Assembly (NCBI RefSeq): GCF_014297335.1
Contig: NZ_JACOQH010000014.1
Location: forward strand, 1-15,071
DNA from: Roseburia_D yibonii
GTDB lineage: Bacteria; Bacillota; Clostridia; Lachnospirales; Lachnospiraceae
Reading direction: 5' to 3'
DNA length: 15,071 nucleotides
The notes under the pieces were generated by a model. It made no database searches. It had not been told where the DNA came from and saw nothing but the letters and a program-made list of their open reading frames with translations. Below are positions 6,929 to 15,044 of this stretch, in pieces; position 1 is the first letter of the stretch, and each line of letters opens with the position of its first letter. Made by a program: the position numbers and the translations under genes.

Positions 6929-9547
6929 ATGGAGAATAATCTGCTTTTAGAGCAATACAGCAGATATAAAAAAATAGCATTAAAAGAGTCACATTATAGT
7001 TGTTTGTTAAATGCTCATATTGATCCTAACCCACACCAGGTAAATGCTTTTTGTGCTGCGGTACAAGCACTTAAAACGGGTGGAATAATACTTGCTGATG
7101 AGGTTGGATTAGGTAAAACAATCGAAGCGGGTTTAGTTATTAATTATGTAATTAATGCGGGCGCAAGAAATATAATGATTGTTTTGCCAGCTACGTTAAG
7201 AAAGCAGTGGGAAATTGAGTTAGAAGAGAAATTTAATTTAGAGAGTAGCATTTTAGACCGTTTGACTGTTGATAAAGATCGATCAACATGGAAAGCGTGG
7301 CTTGAAAATAGTAACAAAACAAAGATTGCCATTGTGTCTTATGATTATTCGTCCAAGCTTATGAAGACGTTTCCTAAGGTGAAGTGGGATTTTATTGTAA
7401 TTGATGAGGCACACAATCTTAGGAATGTTTTTCATGGGACAAAAAGAGCAAAGAATCTTTATGAAATTACAAAGGGAATACCAAAGATTCTTTTAACTGC
7501 TACACCTCTCCAGAATAGATTGTCTGATTTACATGGTCTTGCATCATTTATTGATGACAGAATTTTTGGGCCAGAAAAAATATTCAATCGTAAGTTTGTT
7601 GAGTCAGGGGATTACTCTGAATTGAAAGAAGAGTTATCACCGATTCTTTATAGGACACTTAGAAAAGATGTTGGAAAATACATGGATTTTAAAAAGAGAA
7701 CATGTATTACAGTCGACTTTAAATTGAGTGATGCTGAGGCAGAATTATATAACCAAGTAAATGCTTTTCTTAAAAGAAAAACTTTATATTCGATTCCTGT
7801 TAATAATAGAAGTTTAATTATTTTGGTCATCCGAAAATTGTTGGCTTCTTCTAGTTTCGCATTGGTAGAGACCTTTGAAGTGTTTAAAGAACGACTTAAT
7901 AAATTATACCAGGGATCAAAGTCAGCAAACGCACAAGAAGGATTTGATTTGTTCCTTGAATTTCTTGAGGATGAGATTGATGAATCAGATTTCGAAGATA
8001 AAGAAGATGAAGATGTCATTGTTCAGAAACAGGAAATCCAAGAAGAAATAGAGCTTGTTCAGAAGATAATTGATACAGCTGTATTGATTACAGAAAATGC
8101 TAAGGTTGAAGCTCTTAAAACAGCTATTTCAACAGCTTTTGAACATCAAAAAGAGCTAGGAATAGATGAGAAGGTAGTTGTTTTTACGGAATCAAAAAGA
8201 ACGCAGAAATATATTGCATCAGAACTTAGGAAGAGTGGATATAGTGAAGCGGATATTATTCTGTTTAATGGTGATTTCGATGATTCAATGACAAAAGAGA
8301 TTTATAGAGCCTGGCAAGTGAAAAACTATGGAAATGTTAATTATGGTCGCAGTGTTGAGTATAAGCATGCGATTGTAGATTATTTCAAGAACAACGCAAA
8401 GATCCTCATTGTTACTGATTCAGGATCTGAAGGCTTAAATCTTCAGTTCTGTAATACTGTAATTAATTATGATTTGCCATGGAATCCTCAAAAGATTGAG
8501 CAGAGAATCGGTCGCTGTCATAGATATGGACAAAAGCATGATGTAGTTGCGATTAATCTGCTAAATACTGAAAATGAGGCAGATAGGCGTGTTTATGAGA
8601 TTTTAAGGCATAAGTTTGAATTATTTGATGGTGTGTTTGGTGCGTCTGATGTTGCGCTTGGTGCTCTGCAATCTGGAACTGGTTTTGAACAACAGGTTTT
8701 AAATATATATCAATCATGTGATTCAAATAATGAATTTGATAATGAGTTTGATAAGTTGGATAAAAAATTGGATTCAGAGTTAAATAGTCAAGCTGTTAAA
8801 CTGCAAAATTTGTTAATTACAGAGAGTCCAGATGCAAAAGAGGCGTCTCTTGATGCAACAAAAGCAGAGATATCTGAATATCTAAAAGAAGTTGAATATT
8901 GGAATCAATTTAATGAACCTGAAATGGATGGTAAAACCTATTATTGGCAAATTGATAACTGGGGACGAGACAGTTTGGGTTCACATGGAACTTTGTTTTT
9001 AGGCGCTTTTTGTAATAACACGGAGATACTTTTCCCTGTGTTACTACTTTGCGATGAGAACGGAGAATATGTTGAATTTGATGAGAAGGATATTGTTACA
9101 GCGATAGAAGATGCAGATGATTCTGATATTAAGTTTTTTACTCCCACACCAAAAGAGGAAGAAAACTATCGAAAAATATACGATAAATTGTTGCTTGAAA
9201 TGAGCAAAAAATATGAGGACTCTGTTCAACCTATTAAGGACTATAACAAAGAAAAAATAGATAATTGGTTCAAGATACAAATAGACCAAATTTCGTTAAA
9301 AATGCAGGATCTTCAGAAAGAAATAGAAAATCTATTGATTGAGGAATCTATGTCTTCAAATAGATATGAAAAAGAGGAGATTTTAAAGAAGGCTGCAGAA
9401 AAGAAAAAGCAACTCGATAAACAGCAGGATGGTATAGGAGAAAAGGTTAAAGCTTTAAAAAGAGAAGCTGATAGAACGATAGAGGAATTTAATGCCCAAT
9501 ATGATATCAATCCTGTGATTCTTGTAAATATAGCATTGAAGTTTTAA
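6929..9547 (+). CDS. drmD: SNF2/RapA-like helicase, DrmD-like
   Basis: This SF2 ATPase of about 872 residues should translocate on DNA in the cytoplasm. From the ATG start, Walker A/I is DEVGLGKT (57-64), the DEAH box is at 159-162 (FIVIDEAHNLRN), motif III is LTATPLQNRL, motif V is SEGLNL (500-505) and motif VI is QRIGRCHRYGQ (from 525). The last two, with PWNPQKIEQRIGR, are typical of the SNF2/RapA group and of DrmD in class 1 DISARM. An acidic stretch lies near 340-370, and a Glu/Lys-rich coiled-coil-like segment near 780-850 precedes the C-terminus. I chose ATG 6929 because GGGTGA (6917-6922) is six bases upstream; the GTG at 6923 overlaps the previous stop and directly abuts that site, which is unfavourable. 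A generic SNF2 helicase is the alternative; the drmA and drmB neighbours favour DrmD. Confidence 0.87.
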   Translation: MENNLLLEQYSRYKKIALKESHYSCLLNAHIDPNPHQVNAFCAAVQALKTGGIILADEVGLGKTIEAGLVINYVINAGARNIMIVLPATLRKQWEIELEEKFNLESSILDRLTVDKDRSTWKAWLENSNKTKIAIVSYDYSSKLMKTFPKVKWDFIVIDEAHNLRNVFHGTKRAKNLYEITKGIPKILLTATPLQNRLSDLHGLASFIDDRIFGPEKIFNRKFVESGDYSELKEELSPILYRTLRKDVGKYMDFKKRTCITVDFKLSDAEAELYNQVNAFLKRKTLYSIPVNNRSLIILVIRKLLASSSFALVETFEVFKERLNKLYQGSKSANAQEGFDLFLEFLEDEIDESDFEDKEDEDVIVQKQEIQEEIELVQKIIDTAVLITENAKVEALKTAISTAFEHQKELGIDEKVVVFTESKRTQKYIASELRKSGYSEADIILFNGDFDDSMTKEIYRAWQVKNYGNVNYGRSVEYKHAIVDYFKNNAKILIVTDSGSEGLNLQFCNTVINYDLPWNPQKIEQRIGRCHRYGQKHDVVAINLLNTENEADRRVYEILRHKFELFDGVFGASDVALGALQSGTGFEQQVLNIYQSCDSNNEFDNEFDKLDKKLDSELNSQAVKLQNLLITESPDAKEASLDATKAEISEYLKEVEYWNQFNEPEMDGKTYYWQIDNWGRDSLGSHGTLFLGAFCNNTEILFPVLLLCDENGEYVEFDEKDIVTAIEDADDSDIKFFTPTPKEEENYRKIYDKLLLEMSKKYEDSVQPIKDYNKEKIDNWFKIQIDQISLKMQDLQKEIENLLIEESMSSNRYEKEEILKKAAEKKKQLDKQQDGIGEKVKALKREADRTIEEFNAQYDINPVILVNIALKF

Positions 9548-9563
9548 AGGGGGATAAGTACTT

Positions 9564-12500
9564 ATGTCTGATAGATTTAAGTATTCGGAGGTACGTCAGA
9601 AAATAATAGATGATATACGTCTGGATCTTATTGGACCTAGAGAAGAAGAGGAAATATTAGAAGAAAGCCCTAAGTTTGCTTACCTTGTCGGAATGCTTGA
9701 TATTCAAAAGGATGAAAATAGCGTTGAAGATGAGCAAGAAGTTGATGCAGATATGGCATATGAAGACGGGGAAGATTATACGGCTGGTGAAGATGATGAT
9801 AATGAGCCGATTATGACAACTCATTTTCAAATCCCTTCATCTATGGGTATTAGTTTTTATGTTGAAAATACAACGAAAACAATTAGCATAGATGTGTCTT
9901 GGGGAGACTATGTAAACTCTTCAGAAAAATATGAGGATGAAGATGGAAAAGAACATAGTAAGACAATATATACTCGAATTCCAATGACAGAAACAATTGA
10001 GTTGGACCTTAGTGATAGTAATAGAACGAAAGAGTATAAATTAGTGTCCGATTCAAATATTCATCTTCATATGTCAAAGATTGGATTAAAAGGTCAATAT
10101 TCGCTTATTACTGTATATATTGTTAATAAAAGAAATAATCCAGAAAATGCAGCTGAAGGAATGATGTTTCAGGTGCATCTGAAAGCGTATGCAAAAGACA
10201 ATTCTTATGTTTTCCTAGCAGAACATATATGTAGAGAAATATTAGCAGAAGATGAGTTTTATTTTGAACAGAGACCTATTTTGGGGAGAGGAAGGGGTTG
10301 TGCTGCTGTATGGGATGAACCAATAAATGGTAAATCTACATGCGTTGAGTCAGCGTTTATTCCTGAAAATGAATTCCCTGGCGTTAGTGCAGCTTTAGAT
10401 GGCTTTGATGAAAATTATTTTTCTACATCATTAATGGCTAGTAAGGGTAAAAAAGATGAAATCCTAGTTAAATTAAATACGCTTGCTGACTCATATGCCA
10501 ATTGGATAGAAAAAACTTTAAAAGCAAATTCACGAATGAAAGATGAGGATTTTGCTAATAAAATTGGTAACAATGTAATTAGTAGATGTTTAGATGCGTT
10601 AACAAGAATAAGAGAAGGAATCCATGTGATTGAGACAGATGAAATAGCTTTTGAAGCATTTTGTTTTATGAATATGGTTATCTATTATCAGAATAGCATT
10701 AAGAATTACTCTAAGAAAAACGGGGCAGGAATAGATTGTAATTTTAAGGAATTTGTTAATCCAAAGGATTCTAACAATAATTTTGGTTGGAGACCATTTC
10801 AGATTGCATTTATTCTTATGAATCTATCTGGAATTGTTAATCCTAAGCATAAGGATCGCGAAATAGTTGATCTTTTATATTTCCCGACAGGTGGAGGAAA
10901 AACAGAAGCATACTTAGGTTTAATGGCATTTGTCATTGCGAATAGAAGATTGAGAGCAAATAGTAATGCAAAATACAATGCTGATGGCGGAGTTACAGTA
11001 ATGCTTCGTTATACTCTTAGATTATTAACTACACAGCAGAGGGATCGTATTACAAAAATGGTTGTCGCTGCTGAGTTAACTAGGCGTAGGATGCCGGAAA
11101 AGTATGGTAATGAACCAATCAGTATTGGATTCTGGGTTGGTGGAGGCGTTACTCCGAATAAATTTGATGAATTTATTGAGAAGCCAGATTATCCTTCTGC
11201 GGCAAGAAGTGCACGTAATAAAGTGTTCAAGCAGCTTTTAACATGTCCTTTTTGTGGAAAACCTCTTAAAGAAGAGAATTTTAATATTGAACCTGAGAAG
11301 AAGTCAATTGAAATATACTGCTCAGATGAGCACTGTGAATTTTATCGATACAAAGATAATAGAATACCTATTCCGGTGTATTTAGTTGACGAAGAGATAT
11401 ATGCAAAATGTCCAACTATCATTTTGTCTACAGTTGACAAATTTGCACGCTTACCATGGGATGTAAATACCAATGCACTTTTTGGCAGGGTAGATAGAAA
11501 ATGTAGCAGAGATGGATATGTAGCAATGGGGGCTGAGCATTCAAGACATAATAAGACTGCAACATTGCCTACATCATCATTAGTGGATGTTAAACCTTTT
11601 TTACCGCCAGAATTAATTATTCAGGATGAGTTACACTTAATTACCGGACCATTGGGTACGGTCTATGGCGCATATGAAACTATTATCGAGGATATGTGTA
11701 CATATGATGGTATTAAACCGAAATATGTCGTTTCAACAGCTACCATAAAGAATGCTGCTGCCCAGACTAAATGCTTGTATGGCCGAAACATGACAACTCA
11801 ATTTCCACCGAATGGTTTTGAAATAGGGGATAGCTTCTTTATTAAGGAGCTTTCTATAAAGGATAATCCATTTAGAAAATATGTAGGTGTATGTGCGCCT
11901 GGACAATCAGTAAAAACAGCATTGTTGAGAATATATGCAATTATACTTCAGTCTGCGTATACATTGTCACAAGAGGAAGAGTTTAAAGATGTAATTGATC
12001 CATACTACTCGTTAGTTGGATATTTTAACAGTATACGTGAGCTTGGTGGCGCAGTGCGTCTTTTGCAAGACGATATTCCTAAGAGAATAAAGCGTATAAA
12101 AAATAAATATGGTTTAGAAAAGCAAAGATTCTTAAATAGGAATGTTGAGATTACATCTCGTATGTCATCATACCAGATTCCAGAGAAGCTAAAGCAATTG
12201 GAAACGACATGTGAATCAAAGGATTGTTTAGATACTGCTGTTGCTACAAATATGATAGCAGTTGGTATGGATGTCGATAGACTTGGACTAATGGTGGTGA
12301 CTGGTCAGCCAAAACAGAATTCTGAGTATATTCAGGCCACAAGCCGTATAGGTAGAAAATATCCTGGTCTTGTAGTCACTTTGTATAACGCATATAGACC
12401 ACGAGATTTATCACATTATGAGAATTTCTCGGGGTACCATTCTCAGCTATATAGATTTGTTGAAGGAACTACAGCAACTCCTTTTTCTGCTAGAGCTAGA

Positions 12501-12881
12501 GATAGAGTTTTACATGCAGTTATTATATCTGCTATAAGATTGAAATTCCCGAATCTTGCAAATAATGCGGATGCTTCTGCCATTGCAAGCTTAACAAATG
12601 AAGAGATAGACGAAGTAAAGGAATTAATTCTTGAACGACTTAATATAATTAAGCCGGCAGCAAAAGCAGATGCAAGTGATGAGATAGATCAATTCATTGA
12701 TTGGTGGAAGCTTAGGGCAGCACAAGAAAAACCACTTCGATATTATGTTGTGGGAACTGAGCGATATAACAGATTGATGAATCCATATGACAAGCCTCAT
12801 GTTGATACTGAAAAACCTACTCTTCAGTCAATGAGAGAAGTCGAGAGCTCAGCAAATATGTATTACTACACGGAGGATTAA
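9564..12881 (+). CDS. drmA: DISARM helicase DrmA
   Basis: This 1105-residue SF2 helicase is a DISARM hallmark and, with DrmB, forms the complex known to bind and unwind foreign DNA. The Walker A motif is FPTGGGKT (440-447), the DEAH-type box is DELH (688-691), motif III is STATIK, motif V is NMIAVGMDVDRLG, and motif VI is QATSRIGR (924-931). A zinc ribbon, C561-x2-C564-x21-C586-x4-C591, is inserted between motifs I and II. The N-terminus before the helicase is about 430 residues long, with a highly acidic stretch at 50-81 and a beta-rich part after it. AAAGGGGGA (9546-9554) sets the ATG 9564 start and overlaps the stop of the preceding gene. One base separates its stop from drmB, consistent with coupled synthesis. 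Length and all motifs look intact. Confidence 0.92.
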   Translation: MSDRFKYSEVRQKIIDDIRLDLIGPREEEEILEESPKFAYLVGMLDIQKDENSVEDEQEVDADMAYEDGEDYTAGEDDDNEPIMTTHFQIPSSMGISFYVENTTKTISIDVSWGDYVNSSEKYEDEDGKEHSKTIYTRIPMTETIELDLSDSNRTKEYKLVSDSNIHLHMSKIGLKGQYSLITVYIVNKRNNPENAAEGMMFQVHLKAYAKDNSYVFLAEHICREILAEDEFYFEQRPILGRGRGCAAVWDEPINGKSTCVESAFIPENEFPGVSAALDGFDENYFSTSLMASKGKKDEILVKLNTLADSYANWIEKTLKANSRMKDEDFANKIGNNVISRCLDALTRIREGIHVIETDEIAFEAFCFMNMVIYYQNSIKNYSKKNGAGIDCNFKEFVNPKDSNNNFGWRPFQIAFILMNLSGIVNPKHKDREIVDLLYFPTGGGKTEAYLGLMAFVIANRRLRANSNAKYNADGGVTVMLRYTLRLLTTQQRDRITKMVVAAELTRRRMPEKYGNEPISIGFWVGGGVTPNKFDEFIEKPDYPSAARSARNKVFKQLLTCPFCGKPLKEENFNIEPEKKSIEIYCSDEHCEFYRYKDNRIPIPVYLVDEEIYAKCPTIILSTVDKFARLPWDVNTNALFGRVDRKCSRDGYVAMGAEHSRHNKTATLPTSSLVDVKPFLPPELIIQDELHLITGPLGTVYGAYETIIEDMCTYDGIKPKYVVSTATIKNAAAQTKCLYGRNMTTQFPPNGFEIGDSFFIKELSIKDNPFRKYVGVCAPGQSVKTALLRIYAIILQSAYTLSQEEEFKDVIDPYYSLVGYFNSIRELGGAVRLLQDDIPKRIKRIKNKYGLEKQRFLNRNVEITSRMSSYQIPEKLKQLETTCESKDCLDTAVATNMIAVGMDVDRLGLMVVTGQPKQNSEYIQATSRIGRKYPGLVVTLYNAYRPRDLSHYENFSGYHSQLYRFVEGTTATPFSARARDRVLHAVIISAIRLKFPNLANNADASAIASLTNEEIDEVKELILERLNIIKPAAKADASDEIDQFIDWWKLRAAQEKPLRYYVVGTERYNRLMNPYDKPHVDTEKPTLQSMREVESSANMYYYTED

Positions 12882-12882
12882 G

Positions 12883-14640
12883 ATGGCTTTTTTTGACAAG
12901 AATAAGCTGGGGGAATTACGACCTAATCAAATTATTACTACATTTGGGCCAGGTTCCGTTGTAGACGCCGTAAAAGACTCAGTTACAGTTTTAGATATTT
13001 CATATTGGAAGGAAAAAGGACAAAAGATTATAGATGGTAGATTAGCGTCATATCTTGGTGTTGATTGTTTCTATATGCCAAGGACGAGTTCAAATGGTGA
13101 TGTGCCGGTTGTATCTTTTCCGTATTGGCATGTGTGTTCGAATTCAAAGTGCGGTAGATTGTTTGATGCAAGGGAAAATTTTGATGTAGATAAATACATA
13201 AGATATGGTGTTACTTGTCCTGAATGTCATAGGACCGCATATCCTGCCAGATTTATAACTATGTGTGAAAATGGGCATATGGCAGATTTTCCTTGGAGCT
13301 GGTGGGTTCATCGTGGAAATGCAGATTGTAAAGGTTCATTGAAGATGTTCTCAACAGGAAACACATCTACGTTGGCAGATATGTGGGTGCAGTGTAGTTG
13401 TGGGGCAAAACGGAGTATGAGCGGTGCAACACAAAAGGATAATTTTGATGGATTGGCTTGCCCTGGTCATCATCCATTTAGACCTAATGTAAAGAATCAA
13501 AAATGTGGAAAGCAGATAATTCCATCACAGCGCGGTGCATCAAATGTTTATTTCGCAGTAAGTAAAAGTGCGATATCCATTCCACCATGGATTAATCCAC
13601 TTTACAATTTAATAGACGAACATATACGCAATATTGAGTTTGCTAAGCAGGCTTTTGGTGATGAAGGGGTTTCAAAAATCTACGAGATGTATTTTGCTAA
13701 TTATCGTAGAGAAGAATTTGATGAAGCTCTTACCAAGCGTATGAATAACATCAAGGAATTCACTGAGATTAAACAGATGGAATACAATGCCATAACCCAT
13801 CACTCAGATCCTGCTTATCAATCGAATAAGAAGCATTTTAAGGCAGAAGAAGATCCGTTGCCTTCTTACTTGCAGAAATACTTTAGCAAAATTGTAAGAG
13901 TTACAAGGTTGCGTGAAGTAAGGGTGTTATTGGGATTTACTAGAGTTGATGCTCCAGATCCAGATGCTGATCCAGCTAATCAACCTAATATAGTGGCGCT
14001 GAGTAAAGGAAAAAATGAGAGATGGCTTCCGGCAGCTGAAGTCAATGGTGAAGGTATTTTTATTGAGTTTAATAAAGAGATGCTTTCAAAGTGGTTAGAA
14101 ATATCAGCTGTAAAAGATATTTCAGAGCGTTATGCCGAATCATATAGGGACTTTTGTCAGTCTAAGGGATGGACAATAACTTCTGTACGAAATGCAGTTT
14201 ATGTGTTAATGCATACTTTTGCCCATTTATTGATTAAGCAGATGTCTATGTCGTCAGGTTATTCTTCTTCTGCGATTAGAGAGAGAATATATTTCGGCGA
14301 TAATATGGCGGGAATTTTGCTTTATACAGGAAGTGCGGATAAAGAAGGTTCTCTAGGAGGACTTGTAGAGTTAGGAAGTGTTTCTCAGCTAACAGGCATT
14401 ATGAGAGATGCTTTTCAAGAAGCATTAGTATGTACAAATGATCCAGAATGCATGAGTAATATGCCGGCTGGAAAGAATTCCAATGGAGCTGCATGCCATT
14501 CTTGCTGTATGATTTCGGAAACGGCGTGTGAAAATGGTAATAGAATGCTTGATAGAGGTTTGGTAGTACCTATTCCAGGTAGAGAGGATAATGCATATTT
14601 TAGAGAGTTGGTGAATGATTTATGCCAAGTAGATCTGTAA
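12883..14640 (+). CDS. drmB: DISARM protein DrmB (DUF1998)
   Basis: This 585-residue protein is the obligate partner of DrmA. The start matches the family pattern (LGELRPNQIITTFGPGSVVD). It is rich in paired cysteines: C85-x4-C90-x21-C112-x2-C115, then CENGH at 128-132, then C171-x-C173 with C193 and C208, all likely zinc sites. The C-terminal DUF1998 part contains VLMHTFAHLLIKQ (442-453), RERIYF and a last cysteine cluster at C517, C523, C538, C541, C542 and C549. No enzymatic motif is visible; in DISARM it works in complex with the DrmA helicase, and a DNA-binding role is plausible. GGAGGA at 12872-12877 fixes the start at ATG 12883. The last 19 bases overlap the start of drmC, suggesting translational coupling. 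Confidence 0.92.
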   Translation: MAFFDKNKLGELRPNQIITTFGPGSVVDAVKDSVTVLDISYWKEKGQKIIDGRLASYLGVDCFYMPRTSSNGDVPVVSFPYWHVCSNSKCGRLFDARENFDVDKYIRYGVTCPECHRTAYPARFITMCENGHMADFPWSWWVHRGNADCKGSLKMFSTGNTSTLADMWVQCSCGAKRSMSGATQKDNFDGLACPGHHPFRPNVKNQKCGKQIIPSQRGASNVYFAVSKSAISIPPWINPLYNLIDEHIRNIEFAKQAFGDEGVSKIYEMYFANYRREEFDEALTKRMNNIKEFTEIKQMEYNAITHHSDPAYQSNKKHFKAEEDPLPSYLQKYFSKIVRVTRLREVRVLLGFTRVDAPDPDADPANQPNIVALSKGKNERWLPAAEVNGEGIFIEFNKEMLSKWLEISAVKDISERYAESYRDFCQSKGWTITSVRNAVYVLMHTFAHLLIKQMSMSSGYSSSAIRERIYFGDNMAGILLYTGSADKEGSLGGLVELGSVSQLTGIMRDAFQEALVCTNDPECMSNMPAGKNSNGAACHSCCMISETACENGNRMLDRGLVVPIPGREDNAYFRELVNDLCQVDL

Positions 14641-14912
14641 ATCCAGATATTTTGTTTAATACAATAAAGGAAGATCAGGAAAATGGAACTTCTAAGGCAT
14701 CGGAAATGCTTAAACAAGCATTTCCGGGAGTTGGCGATTCCTGTGATGATTTGGCTTCATTATTTGGCCAAGCATTAATGCAGGATGATTCTGACAAAGT
14801 ATCATTAGTGGTTACTGCGCCACCTTCATTTTCAATTAATGCTAGGACTACAATGAATGTTGTAAGGACCATGCTTGAGGAAGCCAATAGTAGCATAATT
14901 AGTGTCTGCTGA
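14622..14912 (+). pseudogene. drmC: DrmC (PLD-family protein), truncated by IS insertion
   Basis: The frame begins at ATG 14622, overlapping the end of drmB by 19 bases, and runs 96 codons. Only about 93 residues are native: the last codons and the stop TGA (14910-14912) lie in the terminal repeat of the IS starting at 14900. DrmC proteins are phospholipase D-like and need two HxKxxxxD motifs; none is present here. What remains is the N-terminal helical part (SKASEMLKQAFPG) and the start of the conserved core (VSLVVTAPPSFSINARTT, then MLEEANSSI). Identity rests on position after drmB and on this partial core, so it is less firm than for drmA and drmB. The ribosome binding site is weak, so translation probably depends on drmB. 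The fragment is expected to be inactive. The rest of drmC may lie beyond the IS. Confidence 0.72.
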
Positions 14913-14918
14913 TCAAGC
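14900..14918 (+). repeat. Left terminal inverted repeat of the downstream IS
   Basis: The sequence tagtgtctgctgatcaagc is the inverse of 263-281 with one mismatch (14914). The first base could belong to either the IS or the drmC flank. This repeat supplies the stop codon that ends the truncated drmC frame. Confidence 0.87.
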
Positions 14919-14936
14919 CGCAAACACTTGATTTTA

Positions 14937-14965
14937 CTGACTTTTGCCCCACTTTCTGGTATAAT
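14937..14965 (+). promoter_or_regulatory. Promoter of the downstream transposase
   Basis: A perfect -10 box TATAAT (14960-14965) is preceded by TG one base away, making an extended -10, and by CTGACT (14937-14942) as a four-of-six -35 box with 17-base spacing. The start of transcription would be near 14972. The promoter faces into the IS and should drive the transposase. Confidence 0.65.
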
Positions 14966-15044
14966 GATAGCAAGGATTTTGACGAAAACAAATCGTTTTT
15001 CTTGCAGTTTTTTACAGATTTTGAGCATACGAGGGACTAAAACA

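Noticed and set aside
6923..6931. GTG 6923 as the start of drmD
   Set aside because: It overlaps the preceding stop and directly abuts the ribosome binding site GGGTGA, whereas ATG 6929 has normal spacing. It remains possible and would add only two residues.
282..14899. Target-site duplication flanking the IS pair
   Set aside because: The outer flanks of both IS copies are outside the window, and the inner flanks (starting tttagat at 282 and ending cataat before 14900) do not form a convincing match that could be tested here.
431..14912. drmE (class 2 marker), a CRISPR array or tRNA gene in the window
   Set aside because: All of the operon is accounted for by the listed genes and none matches drmE; no regularly spaced repeats or tRNA-like cloverleaf were seen in the non-coding parts.
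14971..15004. Possible terminator hairpin inside the IS leader (caag...cttg with aaaac/gtttt)
   Set aside because: The pairing is weak, A/T-only in the core and broken by mismatches; the T-run is part of the stem.
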